Below are positions 11,831 to 24,215 of a DNA stretch of 64,000 nt, piece by piece. The notes under the pieces were generated by a model. It searched no databases. It was not told the origin of the DNA and saw only the letters and a program-made list of their open reading frames with translations. Positions within the stretch are counted from its first letter, which is position 1. Each line of letters begins with the position of its first letter. Location of the stretch: positions 3,720,001 through 3,784,000 of the forward strand of contig NW_025408671.1 of the NCBI RefSeq assembly GCF_020360975.1, read 5' to 3'. Source of the DNA: Hirsutella rhossiliensis. Taxonomy: Eukaryota > Ascomycota > Sordariomycetes > Hypocreales > Ophiocordycipitaceae. Position numbers and translations under genes: made by a program.

Positions 11831-12709
11831 GGCCCTGCGAGGGCGCGAGTGCCCAGAGACGCGTTTAGAGATATCCGCAGTCCCAACAGCTGGTGCCTAT
11901 TTTCAAAGTCCCAGACCGCACTGGGCATAGATGCTGGCCGTTGACATACAGCGCCGCGAATAGTGCACGTTCGCTTATCCCCATAGCTATTGTTAAGCAA
12001 CAGCGCATCCCGGGGACGAACTGATGTGAAAAGCGAGGGCCCTTATTAGCGCTGGCTGGGAACAGACAGGCGATGCACGGCAGTCATCGACGCAAGATGC
12101 GGCGCTGCGTGTACAGGCAGCCCTTCCCAACCCCCGGCTACTTTGACCGAGAATCGCCGGCGCCAAGAAGGGGGGCGTTGCGGACGAGTGCTTTATTTGA
12201 TGCAGAGGTAGCAGGTCCGGGACGTGATGAAAGCAGATTAATACAGTCATTCCAATCATGCTCCTACAGCTGTCCGAGGCAAGCCGCCTACGTCGTCATA
12301 CCTAAATGAATGCAGTCACCCGAGTGCCGTGAAGAGTCCAAAACATGATTTTATACGTACATGTAGGCAGTAGATAGTATGCCTCGTATATATACAAACC
12401 CTCCCGTATGCCCGGCGGGGTTGCCTCTGCCCTCGATGCTTGCGCCTTGTCTCGTTTATTGGGCAATGCCCCCGGGCTCTCGATGCGTCGCACAACCAAG
12501 CCCGCCCCCTTTTATCGTTGCCCAGCCCAGATTCCAGGCACGACCGCCTCAGCGGCACACATCCCGTCCAACAAGGCGCCCACGGCTGGCTCGCATGTCT
12601 TGGGTAAATATAAACTGTACGCGCGTGTGTGAGCATGCGCTCACCCGGCCTGCCTGCTCGTGCAACGCACCAAGTCTTGCCCGGGCGCTCCCTCTTCCTG
12701 CTCTTTCTC
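11831..12709. other. Convergent 3' flanks of RNA15 and the CorA gene
   Basis: An 879-base gap between convergent stop codons. I find no coding segment and no RNA gene; this should hold both 3' UTRs. Confidence 0.4.
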
Positions 12710-15323
12710 CTAGACAATCTTGTACACCCTCTTGGCAATGAGGTAGCACGCCAGCCCAAAGCAGACCAGGCCGGCCGTGATCCACACGAACCAAGCCAGG
12801 TCCCCCTCGTATTGTTGGCCGGGGACCCAGACGTTCATGCCCCACAGGCCGGTGATGATGTTCATGGGCAGCACAATGGTGCCCAGCACCGTGAGCTTGC
12901 CGAGCACGTCAGCAGTCTGCTCCTGTCGCTCGTTCATGCGGATGTTGATCTGGGCAAGGTAGTTGCCGTGGGATCGCGCCAGGATCCTAAAGGGAGGCAC
13001 GGGGGCCTGCGTTAGCAACATCTCATGGCGGGAGAGAACGCGCGTGGGCTCACTTTTCATAATGGCCGAGGTTCGAAGTCATCGTCACAATATGATCCTG
13101 GATGTCGCCGAGATAAAGGCCTATCTCGGACCTTGGCGCAACTTCCCACCGCTCGTTGCATCGTTTCGCAAAACCCTTGATGACGTCCGCCTTGTTGCCG
13201 AGAAGGCGATACAAGCTCATGACCCGCTTCCTGCAGTCTCCGACACGTCGCAACATGTCGCTCGAGTCGACAATGGCCGTGTTGTTGTCGTCGTTCTTCT
13301 GCGGTTGCGTCTCGTCTTTGAGGCGCTTCTCGGCCGACGAATGGAGCTGGAGGATCTGCTCGTCAATCTCATCGACCTCGTCCTCGATGTTCTGGATCAA
13401 GGGCTGGAAGACATCGGTAATGTCGTCGATGATTGCATAGGATATCCAGTCGGATGACAGGATGAGGTAGTCCCTCAGCTGCCGGATTCGCCTGCGCACA
13501 TTGGCTGGGTGAGGCGTCATGGAGAAGTGAAAGCTCAGCACGCCTTCCCGGAAGACGACGACGTACATGTTGACGGGTTCGAGATAGTTGTCGCTGTTGA
13601 TGTCCTGATCAAAGGTGCGGTAGTTGACAAAGTAGTAGTGGCGGAAGAGCTCAACCTTTTCTCGAGCCTCCTGTACCATGATGTCTTCGGCAGTGAGGGG
13701 ATGGATGCCAAAGGCTTTGCAAATGACCTTCATCTCCGCCTCGGTCGGGCAAACAATGTCGAGCCACCAGACCGGCCGGTCCCCGAACCGCGGCGGCTTC
13801 GGCGTCGGCGTCGCATACGGATCGTCGGACCGCGCCTCCCTTCGCCCACCGGTTTCCGGCGACTTTATGCCTATGGGCGTTGCGCGCCCAGAAGCGCCGG
13901 CGCCGGCGCCGGTGGCGACACCATCCCGGGACGGCGAGGCAAGTACATCGCGGCGAGACTCGGCAACTGAGGGCTGGCGGGTGGACGTCCTGGACTCGCC
14001 GTCGCCGCCGCCCGTCGTAGTTGGCTTGGCAAGCAACGAGACAGTCTCGTCGTCGTCGTCGCTCTCGTCGTCGGAGAGAATCCTCGGGTCAGGAATGAAC
14101 AGCTCTCGGAAGTCGCTGCCCGGTTGGACCAGCTCCGAGATGGTGGGACTGTGAATGGTGCTCTGGAACTCTTCGTTGAAGTAGGTGAATCTGTAGGGTG
14201 CGTCATCATCAGTCTGGAACCAGCCCTTGCGGACCGGACGAAGGCGACCGTTGATGAGCTGCGGCTCCGTAATCTTCTTGACCCTGCCCTCCTCGCTTTG
14301 ATCTTCCTTTTCGAAGCGCCTCCATTCCTCCAGGATGGAGAGATCCGGCCATTGACTGCGGCGTCGGCGTGCCCTGTACTGATGCAAGTCGGGGTCGCGC
14401 AAGTGGGCGTCTTCCTCGCCCAGCTCGGAGAGTCCATGGCCAGTATAGCATTCGGCGGCCGATGCGGCGGTCAGTCTGCGGCCGTGATCCGGACCTCTAA
14501 GCGGGCCGTCGGTGGCGGCGCGATCCTCATCGCCGTCAATGACATGCCGAGGGCTGCCGCTACCCAGGGAGAGTTCGTCTCTGATCATGACATCGCCAAA
14601 GGTCATTTCCGGATGGTCCGTGGCGCCAAAGTTAGGAGAGCCAGGGACCGATGGTGGGTGGTTGACATCGTAGGCGTCTTTGGGGCCAAGGGCGGCAGCG
14701 AGCTTGGTCCTCGACGACTTGCTGGAGTCTCTCCGGCTCCAGTTCCGACCAGGCCTTGTGTCGCTCGCGCCGTAGCTTGAAGGGCCGGTCGGAGATGCAC
14801 GACGCTTTGTAGCATCGGGTAGCAGCGGAACGGTCTCGTCCCAGGGATGAGATTCGCCTCTGTCCTCGTCGCTGTGGGGGGTCTGCATGGATCGGAGGCG
14901 GCTGGCAGCCGGGGTCGAATAGGGGTTGTGGAAGGGGCTGGCGGCGGCGGCGGCGGCGGTCGAGGTTCTCCGGAAACGCATGGGTCTCTGCTCTCTGGGG
15001 ATACGTGGTCAGCCAAGGCGGCTGCTGAGGGAAGGGGGGGCCCACCTGTGATCGAGCAATGCCTCGCTGTCGATGCTGGTGTCGCTGAGATTGCCCGGGG
15101 GCATCTTGTAGAAGGCGTCGGCGGGCGACTGGTGCATCTCGTCTTGGCTGTCGTCGGCAAGAGCGGCAAAGCTCTTCCTCCGGGATCGCTTCTTCTTGCC
15201 GCCGCGGTGGCCCTTTCGCTTCCTCGGCTGAGCCCGGGGCCTCTGGTCGGTGGCCGACGGCGCTGGTGCTGCCACGGAGCTCGGGGAAGCGGGGTCCCTG
15301 GCAGTGGGCATGTGGCTGGCCAT
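12710..15323 (-). CDS. CorA-family Mg2+ transporter (Alr1/Mnr2 type)
   Basis: Divalent-cation channel of the CorA/Alr/Mrs2 superfamily, pentameric in characterised members. Three exons, 15323-15046, 14994-13054 and 12986-12710, give 831 residues. The first 450 or so residues are a charged, probably disordered extension (KRKGHRGGKKKRSRR near the start). The CorA cytosolic domain starts near RFGDRPVWWLDIVCPTEAEM. The C-terminus has helix one ending in the diagnostic GMN motif at 789-791 (ITGLWGMNVWVPGQ), a short loop, then helix two (about 803-824). The long N-terminus matches plasma-membrane Alr1/Alr2 or vacuolar Mnr2 rather than mitochondrial Mrs2; sequence alone does not decide between the first two. 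The last intron separates the helical stalk from the pore segment. Confidence 0.92.
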
Positions 15324-16419
15324 GGCCGCACGGCTTCTTCAAAGCCTGGCCCGAGCAGGGCACGTAGGAGTCGTCGTTGCGAGAGGGGGGCCGTCTGGGG
15401 GAGAAGGTGTGGTGGTGGATGAAGGCGGCTCCCAAGCTTATATGCTGGGTCTGGCTGGAGCAGCACTCGGAAAGATGGAGTGGAGAGAAAAAAACCGAGT
15501 GCCGGGAGGCTTGTTTCTTGGCAGCCAGGAAACCGAAAGCAACGGTGATGTCACTGGCCAGACGAGGTACTAATAACTGTCCTCAAACAGGCGTGGCCCA
15601 GGAAGCACGTTCCTTTTTCGAGGTTAGTGGTGCGAAGTACTAGGCGGAGGCGGCTGAAATTCCAGGCACCTTGTTTGCAGGGAACCCACTAATGGTAAGG
15701 CCCACAGGGTCTTGTTGTTCCTCCACCGTGTCTCGCCAGGCGCAGGAGCGCTGTAAGTACTGCACTACTTACTGTACTCTGCACACGCACCTGGGTCATG
15801 ATGCCCTACAAGTTCAGGTCAGCGATGTCTGCCTGCAGCCAGAGGGCTACGGGTAGACCGCATGTTGAGACACCGTCACCAGCAAGCCACAATGCGCACG
15901 ACCAACAGGCCTCAATCGCTTGCAGTCTAACTTAGCGTCAAGCATCAATGCATGCTCCGAGCGTATCACATCTGGCCGTCGTACACGCCATGCACACCCA
16001 GCCTCTGCCGGGTCCAATGCAACCAACCCCCGACGACCGACTCTCTTCTGTCATTCTCCAATTTGCGATTAATGAGCCCTCGCTTTGCTTCTTCATCTGA
16101 GCATGTGTCAGCTCTGTGCAACCACCCCTCGGCCGGCTCCTCGACGGAAAGTCTCGACGGAAAGTCGCCGGTGCTCGCAACATTTCCTCACTTGCATACC
16201 CGTGCATACGGGATACCGGCAGGAATACCGGCAGGAATACCGGCAGGAATACCGGCAGGAATACCGGCAGGAATACTCCGTACTGTACGTGTATGCACGT
16301 CTGGCTGGGGCCATGTCACCACGGCCGCAGCTTCGTCGCACAACGCACCTCTTACACGTCCACACTGTACATACACGAACCGTGATCGTGCATACTGTCC
16401 CACCTATGCACTTTCTCCA
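15324..16419. other. Gap between CorA gene promoter and NOC4 3' end
   Basis: 1,096 bases holding the CorA gene promoter (near 15324) and the NOC4 3' flank. It contains the 12-bp minisatellite at 16213-16275 and a small imperfect duplication (TCGACGGAAAGTC twice near 16138-16167). No supported gene. Confidence 0.45.
16213..16275. repeat. 12-bp minisatellite, unit ATACCGGCAGGA
   Basis: Five perfect head-to-tail copies of a 12-base unit plus a three-base partial copy. It begins about 145 bases beyond the NOC4 stop codon and so may be transcribed in that gene's 3' UTR. The unit length is a multiple of three, so all frames stay open across it (for example Ile-Pro-Ala-Gly repeats), which makes spurious open frames. 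Confidence 0.95.
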
Positions 16420-18175
16420 TCACGCACGCGTGCCGAAATCCCAAAGCTTCACCACCAGGCTGTCGGGGGTCCCGCTCGCAGCCTCGTGCGCAACAAAAAC
16501 CCTTGGCGGAATGTGAAACTCCACCACGGGCGCCTTTCGGACCTCCTTGGCCATCTCGGCCTCCAGGAGCTGGGCGGAAAGTCAGCACAAACAGGCCTGT
16601 AAGACATGACAGCTGCACGTACGCTTGCATATGAGTGGTCCAAAAAGTCCTCCATGTTGTACGACTGCTTGGTGAACTGCTCAGAGATAATCTTGGAGAT
16701 TGTGGCTATGTTGGGGTGGTAATGCGACTGCAGCTGGACCAGCTCCCACAAGCAGCTATCCAAGGCCCCGCTCGCCATCGGATCCGTCTCGTCGGCCACA
16801 AAGGCGTCTTGGAAGCCCTCGTCCTGGATCCGCCGCTTCGTCTCGGCGTCCCGCATCTCTCGGTGCACCAGAAACGTGCAGCTGGGATGCCGCTTGAGGA
16901 GGTTGTAGATCCACGGCGTCACAAATGCAACCGCGCTGGGCGGCGCGTTGAGCGCGAGTCGGGCCAGCCGCTTGATGAAGCTGGCCACCAGCGCCGCCGG
17001 CAGGTGAGTCGACGCCAGGAACGTGTCGAGTAGCCGGAAGAAGCGCGAGCGGTGTCGCGAATGCAGCATATCACGGTCCAGCAGTGAGTACAGCTTCGCG
17101 TAAAAGGACGGGTAGTCCAGGTTCCGCTCCTGGATCAGGTAGAAGACGCCCGACAAGGCCAAAAGAGACATGGACCCTCCCGCATCGTAGCAGTCGGTGA
17201 GGAAATCGGCCAGCAGCTCGGGCTTGGTGAACCACGGAGCAATGACAGTCGTCATGATGTCCAGGACGCGCTTGCGCTGGACCTTTGTGTCGACAAGCTT
17301 CATCAGTGCCAGCCAAGCCTCTTGGGCCTGCTTCTTGTGCTGCGCAACTGATCGGAGAGGGTGGGATTTCTTCTGCGGCGCCGCAACATAAAAGTCGTCG
17401 AGGTCGTCGGCTGATGCCGGTACGCCATCTAGCGACGAGAGCAGCGAAAAGACTCGATCAAACAGGACCCCGGGCGTCTCTTCCTGCTTTGCGACGCTCT
17501 CAATGGCGAGGCTGGCCCTTGTCAGCACATATAGTTCCAGAGGCAAACGACCGAGGGGAAGGAAACGCACCGCATTGACTTGAACGTGTAGTAGCGAATA
17601 TCGTCATGCTGCTCGGCAAACTCTTCGATGTACGCCCGTCTCACGTCCTCCCCGTCAGACATCAGGATGGTCCTGACCATGTCCTCGAGAAAGGGCGTGG
17701 GAAACGAGTACTCGTCCTTGTCGGACCAGTGCTCGCCCACGGCCTTGAGGATCCTCATGCACAGAGTCAGCGCCGTCACGGCCAAGTCTTGGTCGGCCAG
17801 GAGCCGCAGCAGCAGTTGCTTGTATTGGGACAGCCGGTCTCGCAACCATCCAACCACCACACCGTCCTTTTCAGACTGCGACTTCTTGGAGGCCAGCGAT
17901 CCTTGCGCCAGCAGCCGCAGGAAGACGCGGCAGAGCGCCACGGTTGCCAGCATCGACTCGTCGCCTCCATTCTTGGCCGTGGTGAGCAGGACGCCAATGT
18001 CATTGTAGTTCTTCTTGGACTCCAGGATGCCCTGCTCCATCAGTAGGATCTTTGCGCTGGGGTCCGTCTCGTTGTCGCCCTCATCGGCCCCGGACGACCG
18101 CCGGCGCTTGGCTGGCTTGGGCGCAGTCGAGACTCGCTTACGCTTGGCGCCCTCGCCAGGCATGGCCGTAGGCAT
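16420..18175 (-). CDS. NOC4: Nucleolar complex protein 4 (small-subunit biogenesis)
   Basis: Member of the CBF/Mak21 family. With Nop14, Noc4 promotes maturation and export of the 40S ribosomal precursor from the nucleolus. Three exons, 18175-17571, 17511-16623 and 16569-16420, encode 547 residues. A basic N-terminus (AKRKRVSTAPKPAKRRR) looks like a nucleolar signal. It is followed by alpha-helical repeats and the conserved Noc domain: GVFYLIQERNLDYPSFYAKL, LARLALNAPPSAVAFVTPWI, and LWELVQLQSHYHPNIATISK. The last exon adds VEFHIPPRVF and ends KLWDFGTRA. The start is the ATG at 18175, with a second ATG at 18163; the open frame extends upstream but without an ATG. It is divergent from ATP4. Confidence 0.92.
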
Positions 18176-18658
18176 GGCAAAGGCCGAAGTTTGTTGTAGA
18201 CCAGAGATTTCAGCTTTTTTCACCAAGGACACACGCAGAGATGAAAGGTAAGGTGGAGACCGGACTGAGTGATGAGATCCGGTAAAGACGTCACAGGGTA
18301 AGGCGTGCGCGTCGAGGCAACGGCGAAGAAGAATAAGCCTTGGAATCTTTTGATATCCAACCGTGAAGTGAGCCCGTCTTCAACCCTCACTCTCGAGTTA
18401 GAATTTCCCACCACCAGCCAAGGCCCCACCAGCCACAGCCTCACCGGCGCCCTTTCTGCAGTACGTACCTGGCCCGGCAGAAGCTCGGCCAACAGCCACC
18501 CGTGGCGACCTCGACCAAGCTGTCATCACGTGATTCTACCTCTGCTTGCCGAATTCGCGTGGCAAAACCTCAACCTCCTCCGCCCGAACCGCCCCCAGCT
18601 AGGCTTATCGAGCAACGACAAGCCCGCAAACTCGCACCCCGAATCCTCCCCCCTCGCA
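18176..18658. promoter_or_regulatory. Divergent promoter region NOC4 / ATP4
   Basis: A 483-base gap serving a ribosome-biogenesis gene and an ATP synthase gene. The 100 bases before ATP4 are C-rich, typical of a leader. No specific site recognised. Confidence 0.45.
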
Positions 18659-19597
18659 ATGGCTTCCCGCATCGCGCGAAGCGCTGTCAGTACGTCGGTC
18701 CGCGCCGGGCTCAATGCCTCGGGGAGGGCGGGGGCGCCAATTGGTCGGCGGAATTGAACTGACCCTTTGCTCGACAGGCGCTCCTCTCCTCCGACCGACG
18801 ATCGCCCGCCGAACCCTCCCTGCTCTCGCGGCCGTTGCGACGCGAAACTCCAGCAACGTCCCCACCGAGGAGCCCAAGAAGAAGGCGCAGAGCATCGTCG
18901 ACGCGCTCCCCGGCAGCAGCTTGCTCTCCAAGACGGCCATCCTCAGCAGCGCCGCCGGCCTCAGCATCTACGCCATCAGCAATGAGTTCTACATCATGAA
19001 CGAGGAGACGGTCGTCGCCGTCTGCCTGCTAGCCGTCTGGGGCGGCCTCATCAAGTACGGCGGCCCAGGCTACAAGGAGTGGGCCGAGGCCCAGAACCAG
19101 AAGATCAAGAACATCCTCAACAGCGCCCGCGCCGACCACACCGAGGCCGTCAAGACCCGCATCGAGGACGTCAAGCAGATGGGCGGCGTCGTTGACATCA
19201 CAAAGGGCCTCTTCAATGTCTCCAAGGTAAGCAGCGCCACTGCGTGGACCGAGGACGCCTCAACTTACACTCCCTTGCTGCTAGGAAACCGCCCAGCTCG
19301 AGGCCAAAGCTTTCGAGCTCGAGCAGCAGACCGCCCTGGCTGCCGAGGCCAAGACCGTCCTGGACTCGTGGGCCCGCTACGAGGGCCAGGTCAAGCAGCG
19401 TCAGCAGCAGGAGCTGGCCACGTCCATCATTGCCAAGGTGCAGAAGGAGCTCGAGAACCCCAAGGTCCTGCAGCAGATTCTCCAGCAAAGCGTTGCCGAT
19501 GTTGAGCGTACGTGTCACCAGTCGAGCCCCAAACGAAGCCCGGAGAATCCAATGCTGACTCGGTTCTGCAGGGATCGTCTCCTCCAAGGCCCAATAG
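18659..19597 (+). CDS. ATP4: Mitochondrial ATP synthase subunit 4 (b subunit)
   Basis: Peripheral-stalk b subunit of the F1Fo ATP synthase in the inner mitochondrial membrane. Four exons, 18659-18689, 18778-19226, 19285-19507 and 19572-19597, give 242 residues. The first 40 or so residues are Arg/Ser/Ala-rich without acidic residues (MASRIARSAVSAPLLRP), a mitochondrial import signal. Two hydrophobic stretches follow (AILSSAAGLSIYAI and VVAVCLLAVWGGLI), then a long charged helix that forms the stalk. The last exon encodes only the end of the protein, RIVSSKAQ. Length and layout match fungal Atp4. Every junction is in frame. It converges on SRC1. Confidence 0.94.
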
Positions 19598-19992
19598 ATG
19601 GAAAACACCAGAGTCTAGATGATTGTCCGCCCTAGCTCCACCGTTTCCTTTGTCGAAAACCCCTTGTGCATATACAACACCTGTGCAGTAGCCAATCAAT
19701 CGAGACGCCAATCTATCCTTCACCCCCCCACCTACTCTTCGCCCACGCTGTTTATTCGTGAGGTCATGTTGGCTGCAGCTATCCTGTTGCATCTCCGGGC
19801 ATGACCTGTTTACTCCATGACCGGACACCTCATCCATGCTAGTTGTAACACGTAGATTGCCTCGGTTCAACCTTAAATAAGGGACCCAGTTGCGGGCAAG
19901 TTGAGTATACAGCGTAGACAAATGAGATTAATTACAGCAACTCCACCTAATCAACGCGACGACCCAAGAACCGACCATGCCCGCCCTCCCAC
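19598..19992. other. Convergent 3' flanks of ATP4 and SRC1
   Basis: 395 bases between convergent stop codons. No coding or RNA feature seen. Confidence 0.4.
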
Positions 19993-22140
19993 TCAGTAAT
20001 ACGGCCTTGACTCTTCCCACTTCTTCGTCTCCGTCTTCTCGTGGCCTTCGGGGGACTCAGAGCCCGCCCCCGGAGCCCACGACACCCTGCCGCTGCGTCT
20101 CCTCCTGGCGCCCTCACCCCTGCTGGGCCCGATCCACTCCCAGGCGCGGCCGACCTCTCCGCTGCGGCCTTCCCTCTGCCCGGTCCGTACATTGCTGTTT
20201 TGCTCCACAACGGCCCTCACCCTCTGCCAGATTCTCTCTCGCTCAGACAAGGAATGAACAGACCTCAGCACGTCGTCTCTCAGGTTGGGTAGAAACAGCC
20301 AAGGATCGTCGAGGTCCTCCTCTCCCAACTCCTTCTGGTTCGCGAGCCGGCCCAGGACTGCGTCCACCAGGGCCGGCACTTGTGCCGACGTGGCCAGGTG
20401 GCGACGATACTGGGCGCGTAGGTACAAGATGGCCAGCACGACCAGAATCAAAAGTCCAATTGGGACTCGATATCTTGCCAGGCCAAGCCGGACGGATCGC
20501 TTGACGGCGCACGAGAGCGGAAGACGAGCGAGAGAGGTTGACGAGAATCGTCTTGTTGGGACGAGGGAGTCGGAATGTCTGGATTCATGACGGAACTGAT
20601 TAGTCCGCTTGTCAGAAAGATGAGCACTGTGGCGGGGGACAGCCAACCGTAGATCGGTCATGGTGCATTTGAGAAGAACTTGGTCGACTTACTCGTCGTC
20701 GCTCTCGGTACTCTCGACCTCGTCTCTGGTGGCCACCTCACCGATGGCCGCAGTCCATAGCTCATCAAACTCCTGCCTGCTTAGCCGCTTGTTTCGCTTC
20801 TTGCTGACGCTCTCCTTGAGCTCGTCCTCGGTGATTGCTGGTGAGCTCTTTGGCTGTCCGGTCTCGCGGACCAAATCACCACACTCAAACTTGGCACGGC
20901 GCTCGCGCAGTTCCTCGATGGCCTTGTCGGCCACGGCATGTACACGCCGCGCCTTTTCGCCATCGGGCTCACACGAGGGAGGAAGGGGGACCAGGCCGCC
21001 CAGAGACAGAGGGTGCGGCTCCAGGATGAAGTCTGATTCGCACCGGACGGAAAAGTCTTGATAGCAGTAGGCGTGCGGGGGACACTGCTCGCATTGAGGT
21101 TCGACCAGGGACACCAAAACATCGGGAATCGGCAGCTCTGGCGGTAATATCGTCTTGGCTGGGCGTCCGAGGCCACAGTATCCGACGGCAATCTTCTCTT
21201 GCCGATACCAAGCCCCATACGCCGAGAGCAATGCGAGGAACAAGACAAGCAAGGGCGTTTTCGAAGTCGTCCGACGGGCGACTTGGGAAGGAGGTTTCCG
21301 CTCAGCAATAGATATCTCCCCTTCCCTGGCCGCCCTTTCCAGCTCCAACTGCTCGTCGGGCGTAAACTCTTCTCCAGGTTCGAGTGGTTCCTCGGGCGTT
21401 TCGGAGCGCGGTCGAGGTGTGGCGACTTCAGACTTTCTGGCCCTGATTCGGTTGGGCCCCCCCTCTGTCCGGCGGGTGGGTGTTTTCGCGCTCTTGAAAA
21501 GATCGTCGCCTGCCGTCCGACGCCGGTAGGTCGGAGTTTTGGCTGCCGGCGGAGAGCTACCGCTTTGGAACGGATTGTCGTCGGTGAAGACGCTCCTTTC
21601 CTCTTGTGGGAGTTGGGGCTCCTCCTCTTGTCCGTCCTCATCTGATTCGACCTTGATTTGCGGCGTGATGGTTCTGCGACTCCGGCGCGCAGACCTCGTG
21701 ACATCTGCCGACGGCGCATCCTCATCATCGGCGCGAGAGAGCTGCCGGCTAGCGGATCGCGAACTTGGCTTCCGCGGACTCAGCAGCGAAGGCTCGACGT
21801 CTGGATCGTCCACCTTGCTCCTGGCCAAGCTCTTCCGCGGAGACCTGGACCGCCTCGGCGCAGATCGCGGGGGCGGCAGCTCGTGGTCGGCCCAGGTACT
21901 CGTGTCATCGGCGCTGCCAGCGTTGACTATACCGTAACTTGACCGCTTAGCCTTTGCCCTCTCGGCTCTCAGCTTCGGCGCTTGCGATAGCACATGGTCG
22001 CTGACGAGCTGGACCAGCTGCGGCTTCTTTGCGGTGGACGGATAGTCGACGTTGTGCGTGACGAGGATCGAGCGCAAGCGCGGCATGGTCACGCTGCGGG
22101 GGTCGAAGCCCTCTTGGAGATAGTCGTCGCCATCCGCCAT
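19993..22140 (-). CDS. SRC1: Inner nuclear membrane protein Src1/Heh1 (LEM-like, MSC domain)
   Basis: Integral protein of the inner nuclear membrane, related to Man1/LEM2, that tethers chromatin and telomeres and recruits the ESCRT adaptor Chm7 in yeast. Two exons, 22140-20693 and 20578-19993, give 677 residues. The N-terminal HeH/SAP-like fold is DPRSVTMPRLRSILVTHNVD. A basic Ser/Arg/Pro region with likely nuclear signals follows, then a first membrane helix (TPLLVLFLALLSAYGAWY) and a Cys-bearing lumenal part (VEPQCEQCPPHAYCYQDF). A second helix (VPIGLLILVVLAILYL) comes next, and the Man1-Src1 C-terminal domain closes with GRAWEWIG. The intron has two in-frame acceptors 27 bases apart (exon start 20578 or 20551). 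I chose the first because it is the nearest usable AG after a CTAAT branch-like site. Confidence 0.9.
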
Positions 22141-22686
22141 GGTGTGTCGAGGGGATGAGATGTATAGCACGTCGAGCCTTTCGAAACCGTGCCTTTGCTG
22201 ACACGGACGAGTGAGACAAGACCAACAGAACGGACAAGCGGTCGCAGACGGGCCGCAGATGCCGACGCTGTGACGAACGGCGGGGGGTTCGCGGCGCGAA
22301 AACTAGGCCTACCTCTGGAGCGACGATCCGCCAAGGAGCGCGCACACTGCGAGGACCACGATGTGTCTCGGGTCGAGAGGGCCTTGTTGTTGACGAAAGT
22401 TGAGCAGCAGATTTCCCTGACGCAACAGTTTCGTTTGCTTACAGTGGATGCGGTTGGTTGGTTGTCTGTGGCAACTGCTGAGCTACAGGGTCCCAACGCC
22501 CCACAGTGTCCACAGCGGCACCGCCACAGAGCCCTAGCCTGCGCCACAGACAGCTCACTCCGCTTCGTCGATTGATCTGTGGCGTCTCAAGCACCACTCT
22601 TCAACGACAGTCCGCCATGTCGACATTGGATCTGTAGCTCGTGCTTCCATTCACGACTTCCGAGCTGCAATCAGCGAGGCGCAGCC
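22141..22686. promoter_or_regulatory. Divergent promoter region SRC1 / COQ6
   Basis: 546 bases between divergent start codons. No specific operator recognised; an upstream in-frame extension of COQ6 lacks any sign of conservation. Confidence 0.4.
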
Positions 22687-24215
22687 ATGTCCTCACGCCG
22701 TGCCCTCTTGGCGAGCTCTCGCCTGGTCTGCCCAAGCTGCTCCCGCGCCGCTCGCAACCAGCTTCGGCGGTCCTATTCCACCAAAAGCGACCAAATCTAC
22801 GATGTAGTCTGCGTCGGGGGCGGGCCGGCCGGGCTGAGCCTTCTCACAGCACTTCGTAAGTCGATGCTCTCACTGCAGCGTCTGGAGCTTCGCCCTCCAG
22901 CTTCTAACCGACATCGCCAGGATCCAACCCAGTCACGTCCCAGCTGCGCGTCGCCCTCGTCGAAGCTCAAGATCTATCCAAAACAGCTTCCTTTTCCCTC
23001 CCGCCTACCCAGTTCTCGAACCGATGCAGCTCCCTCACGCCCACCTCGGCCCAGTTCCTCAACTCCATCGGTGCGTGGTCACACATGAAGCGCGAGCGCA
23101 TACAGGAATACCACGAGATGCAGGTCTGGGACGGCGTGTCGGACGCGCGCATCGAGTTCGACTGGCCTCCTGGCTCCGGCGCCGAAAAGACGATTGCGTA
23201 CATGACGGAGAACCTGAACCTCACCTCCGGCTTGCTGAGGAGGCTGGAAGAGCTGGGGCGCGTCGACGTCTTCGACAACTCCAAGGTGGACAAGATTGAG
23301 CTCGGGGAGGAAACGGAGGACCTGGACCTCAGGGAGTGGCCCGTCGTCCATCTCGCGGGCGGCAAGACCCTGGCTGCGCGGCTCCTTGTGGGTGCTGACG
23401 GCGCAAATAGCCCTGTCCGGTCCTTTGCCGGCATTGAGAGCCGTGGCTGGGACTACGCCCGGCACGGCGTCGTGGCGACCCTTGAGCTGGAAGGCGACGG
23501 GTGGGGGGGCTCTTCTCGCAAGATTGCCTACCAGCGCTTCCTCCCGACCGGCCCGGCTGCCATGCTCCCCATGCCCGGCAAGTACGCCACGCTGGTGTGG
23601 TCGACGACGCCCGAGAACGCATCTCTGCTCAAGAAGCTGCCCGCCAAGGACTTCATCGCCATGGTCAACGCGGCGTTCCGCCTCAGCGCCGTCGACCTTG
23701 CGTACATGCACACCAGACCCGAGGGCCAGGAGGACGAGTATTCCTGGAGAATGCAGCACACACCCATGGACCCCGAGGCCGTTCCCCAGGCCGTCGTCGG
23801 CGTGCAGCAAGGCTCCGTCGCGTCCTTCCCGCTGAAGCTCCGACACGCAGACTCCTACATCAGCGAGCGCGTGGCCCTCGTCGGCGATGCCGCGCACACC
23901 GTTCACCCGCTGGCCGGCCAGGGCCTCAACCAGGGCCAGGGCGATGTCCAGAGCCTGGTCAAGGCTATTGAGTACTCGGTGGCCCACGGCCAGGACCTGG
24001 GAACGCAGCTGTCCCTCGAGGCTTACAACAGCGAGCGCTACGCCGCCAACCACGTCCTCCTCGGCGTGTGTGACAAGCTTCACAAGCTTTACTCGGTGGG
24101 CAGCGGCCCGCTGGTTCCGCTAAGGTCTGTTGGCCTGCGGGCCGTCAATGCCCTTTCGCCCCTCAAGACATTCTTCATGCAACAGGCGTCTGGCACGGGC
24201 GTCAAGGTCGTGTAG
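22687..24215 (+). CDS. COQ6: Ubiquinone biosynthesis monooxygenase Coq6
   Basis: FAD-dependent monooxygenase of the UbiH/Coq6 family that hydroxylates C5 of the aromatic ring during coenzyme Q synthesis, peripheral on the matrix side of the inner mitochondrial membrane. Two exons, 22687-22855 and 22921-24215, encode 487 residues. There is an Arg/Ser-rich import signal (MSSRRALLASSRLVC), the FAD-binding GxGxxG region (YDVVCVGGGPAGLSLL), the internal DG motif (VGADGANSPVRSFAG), and the second FAD motif (VALVGDAAHTVHPLAGQG). The intron interrupts the Rossmann fold right after the first FAD motif (LLTALR to SNPVTSQ). I chose the ATG at 22687 because it starts the targeting peptide. Confidence 0.94.

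Noticed and set aside
18176..18232. A longer NOC4 N-terminus
   Set aside because: The frame is open but starts with GTG; the first ATG is at 18175. The same applies to the F-box gene upstream of 47506 and the SEL1 gene upstream of 5930.
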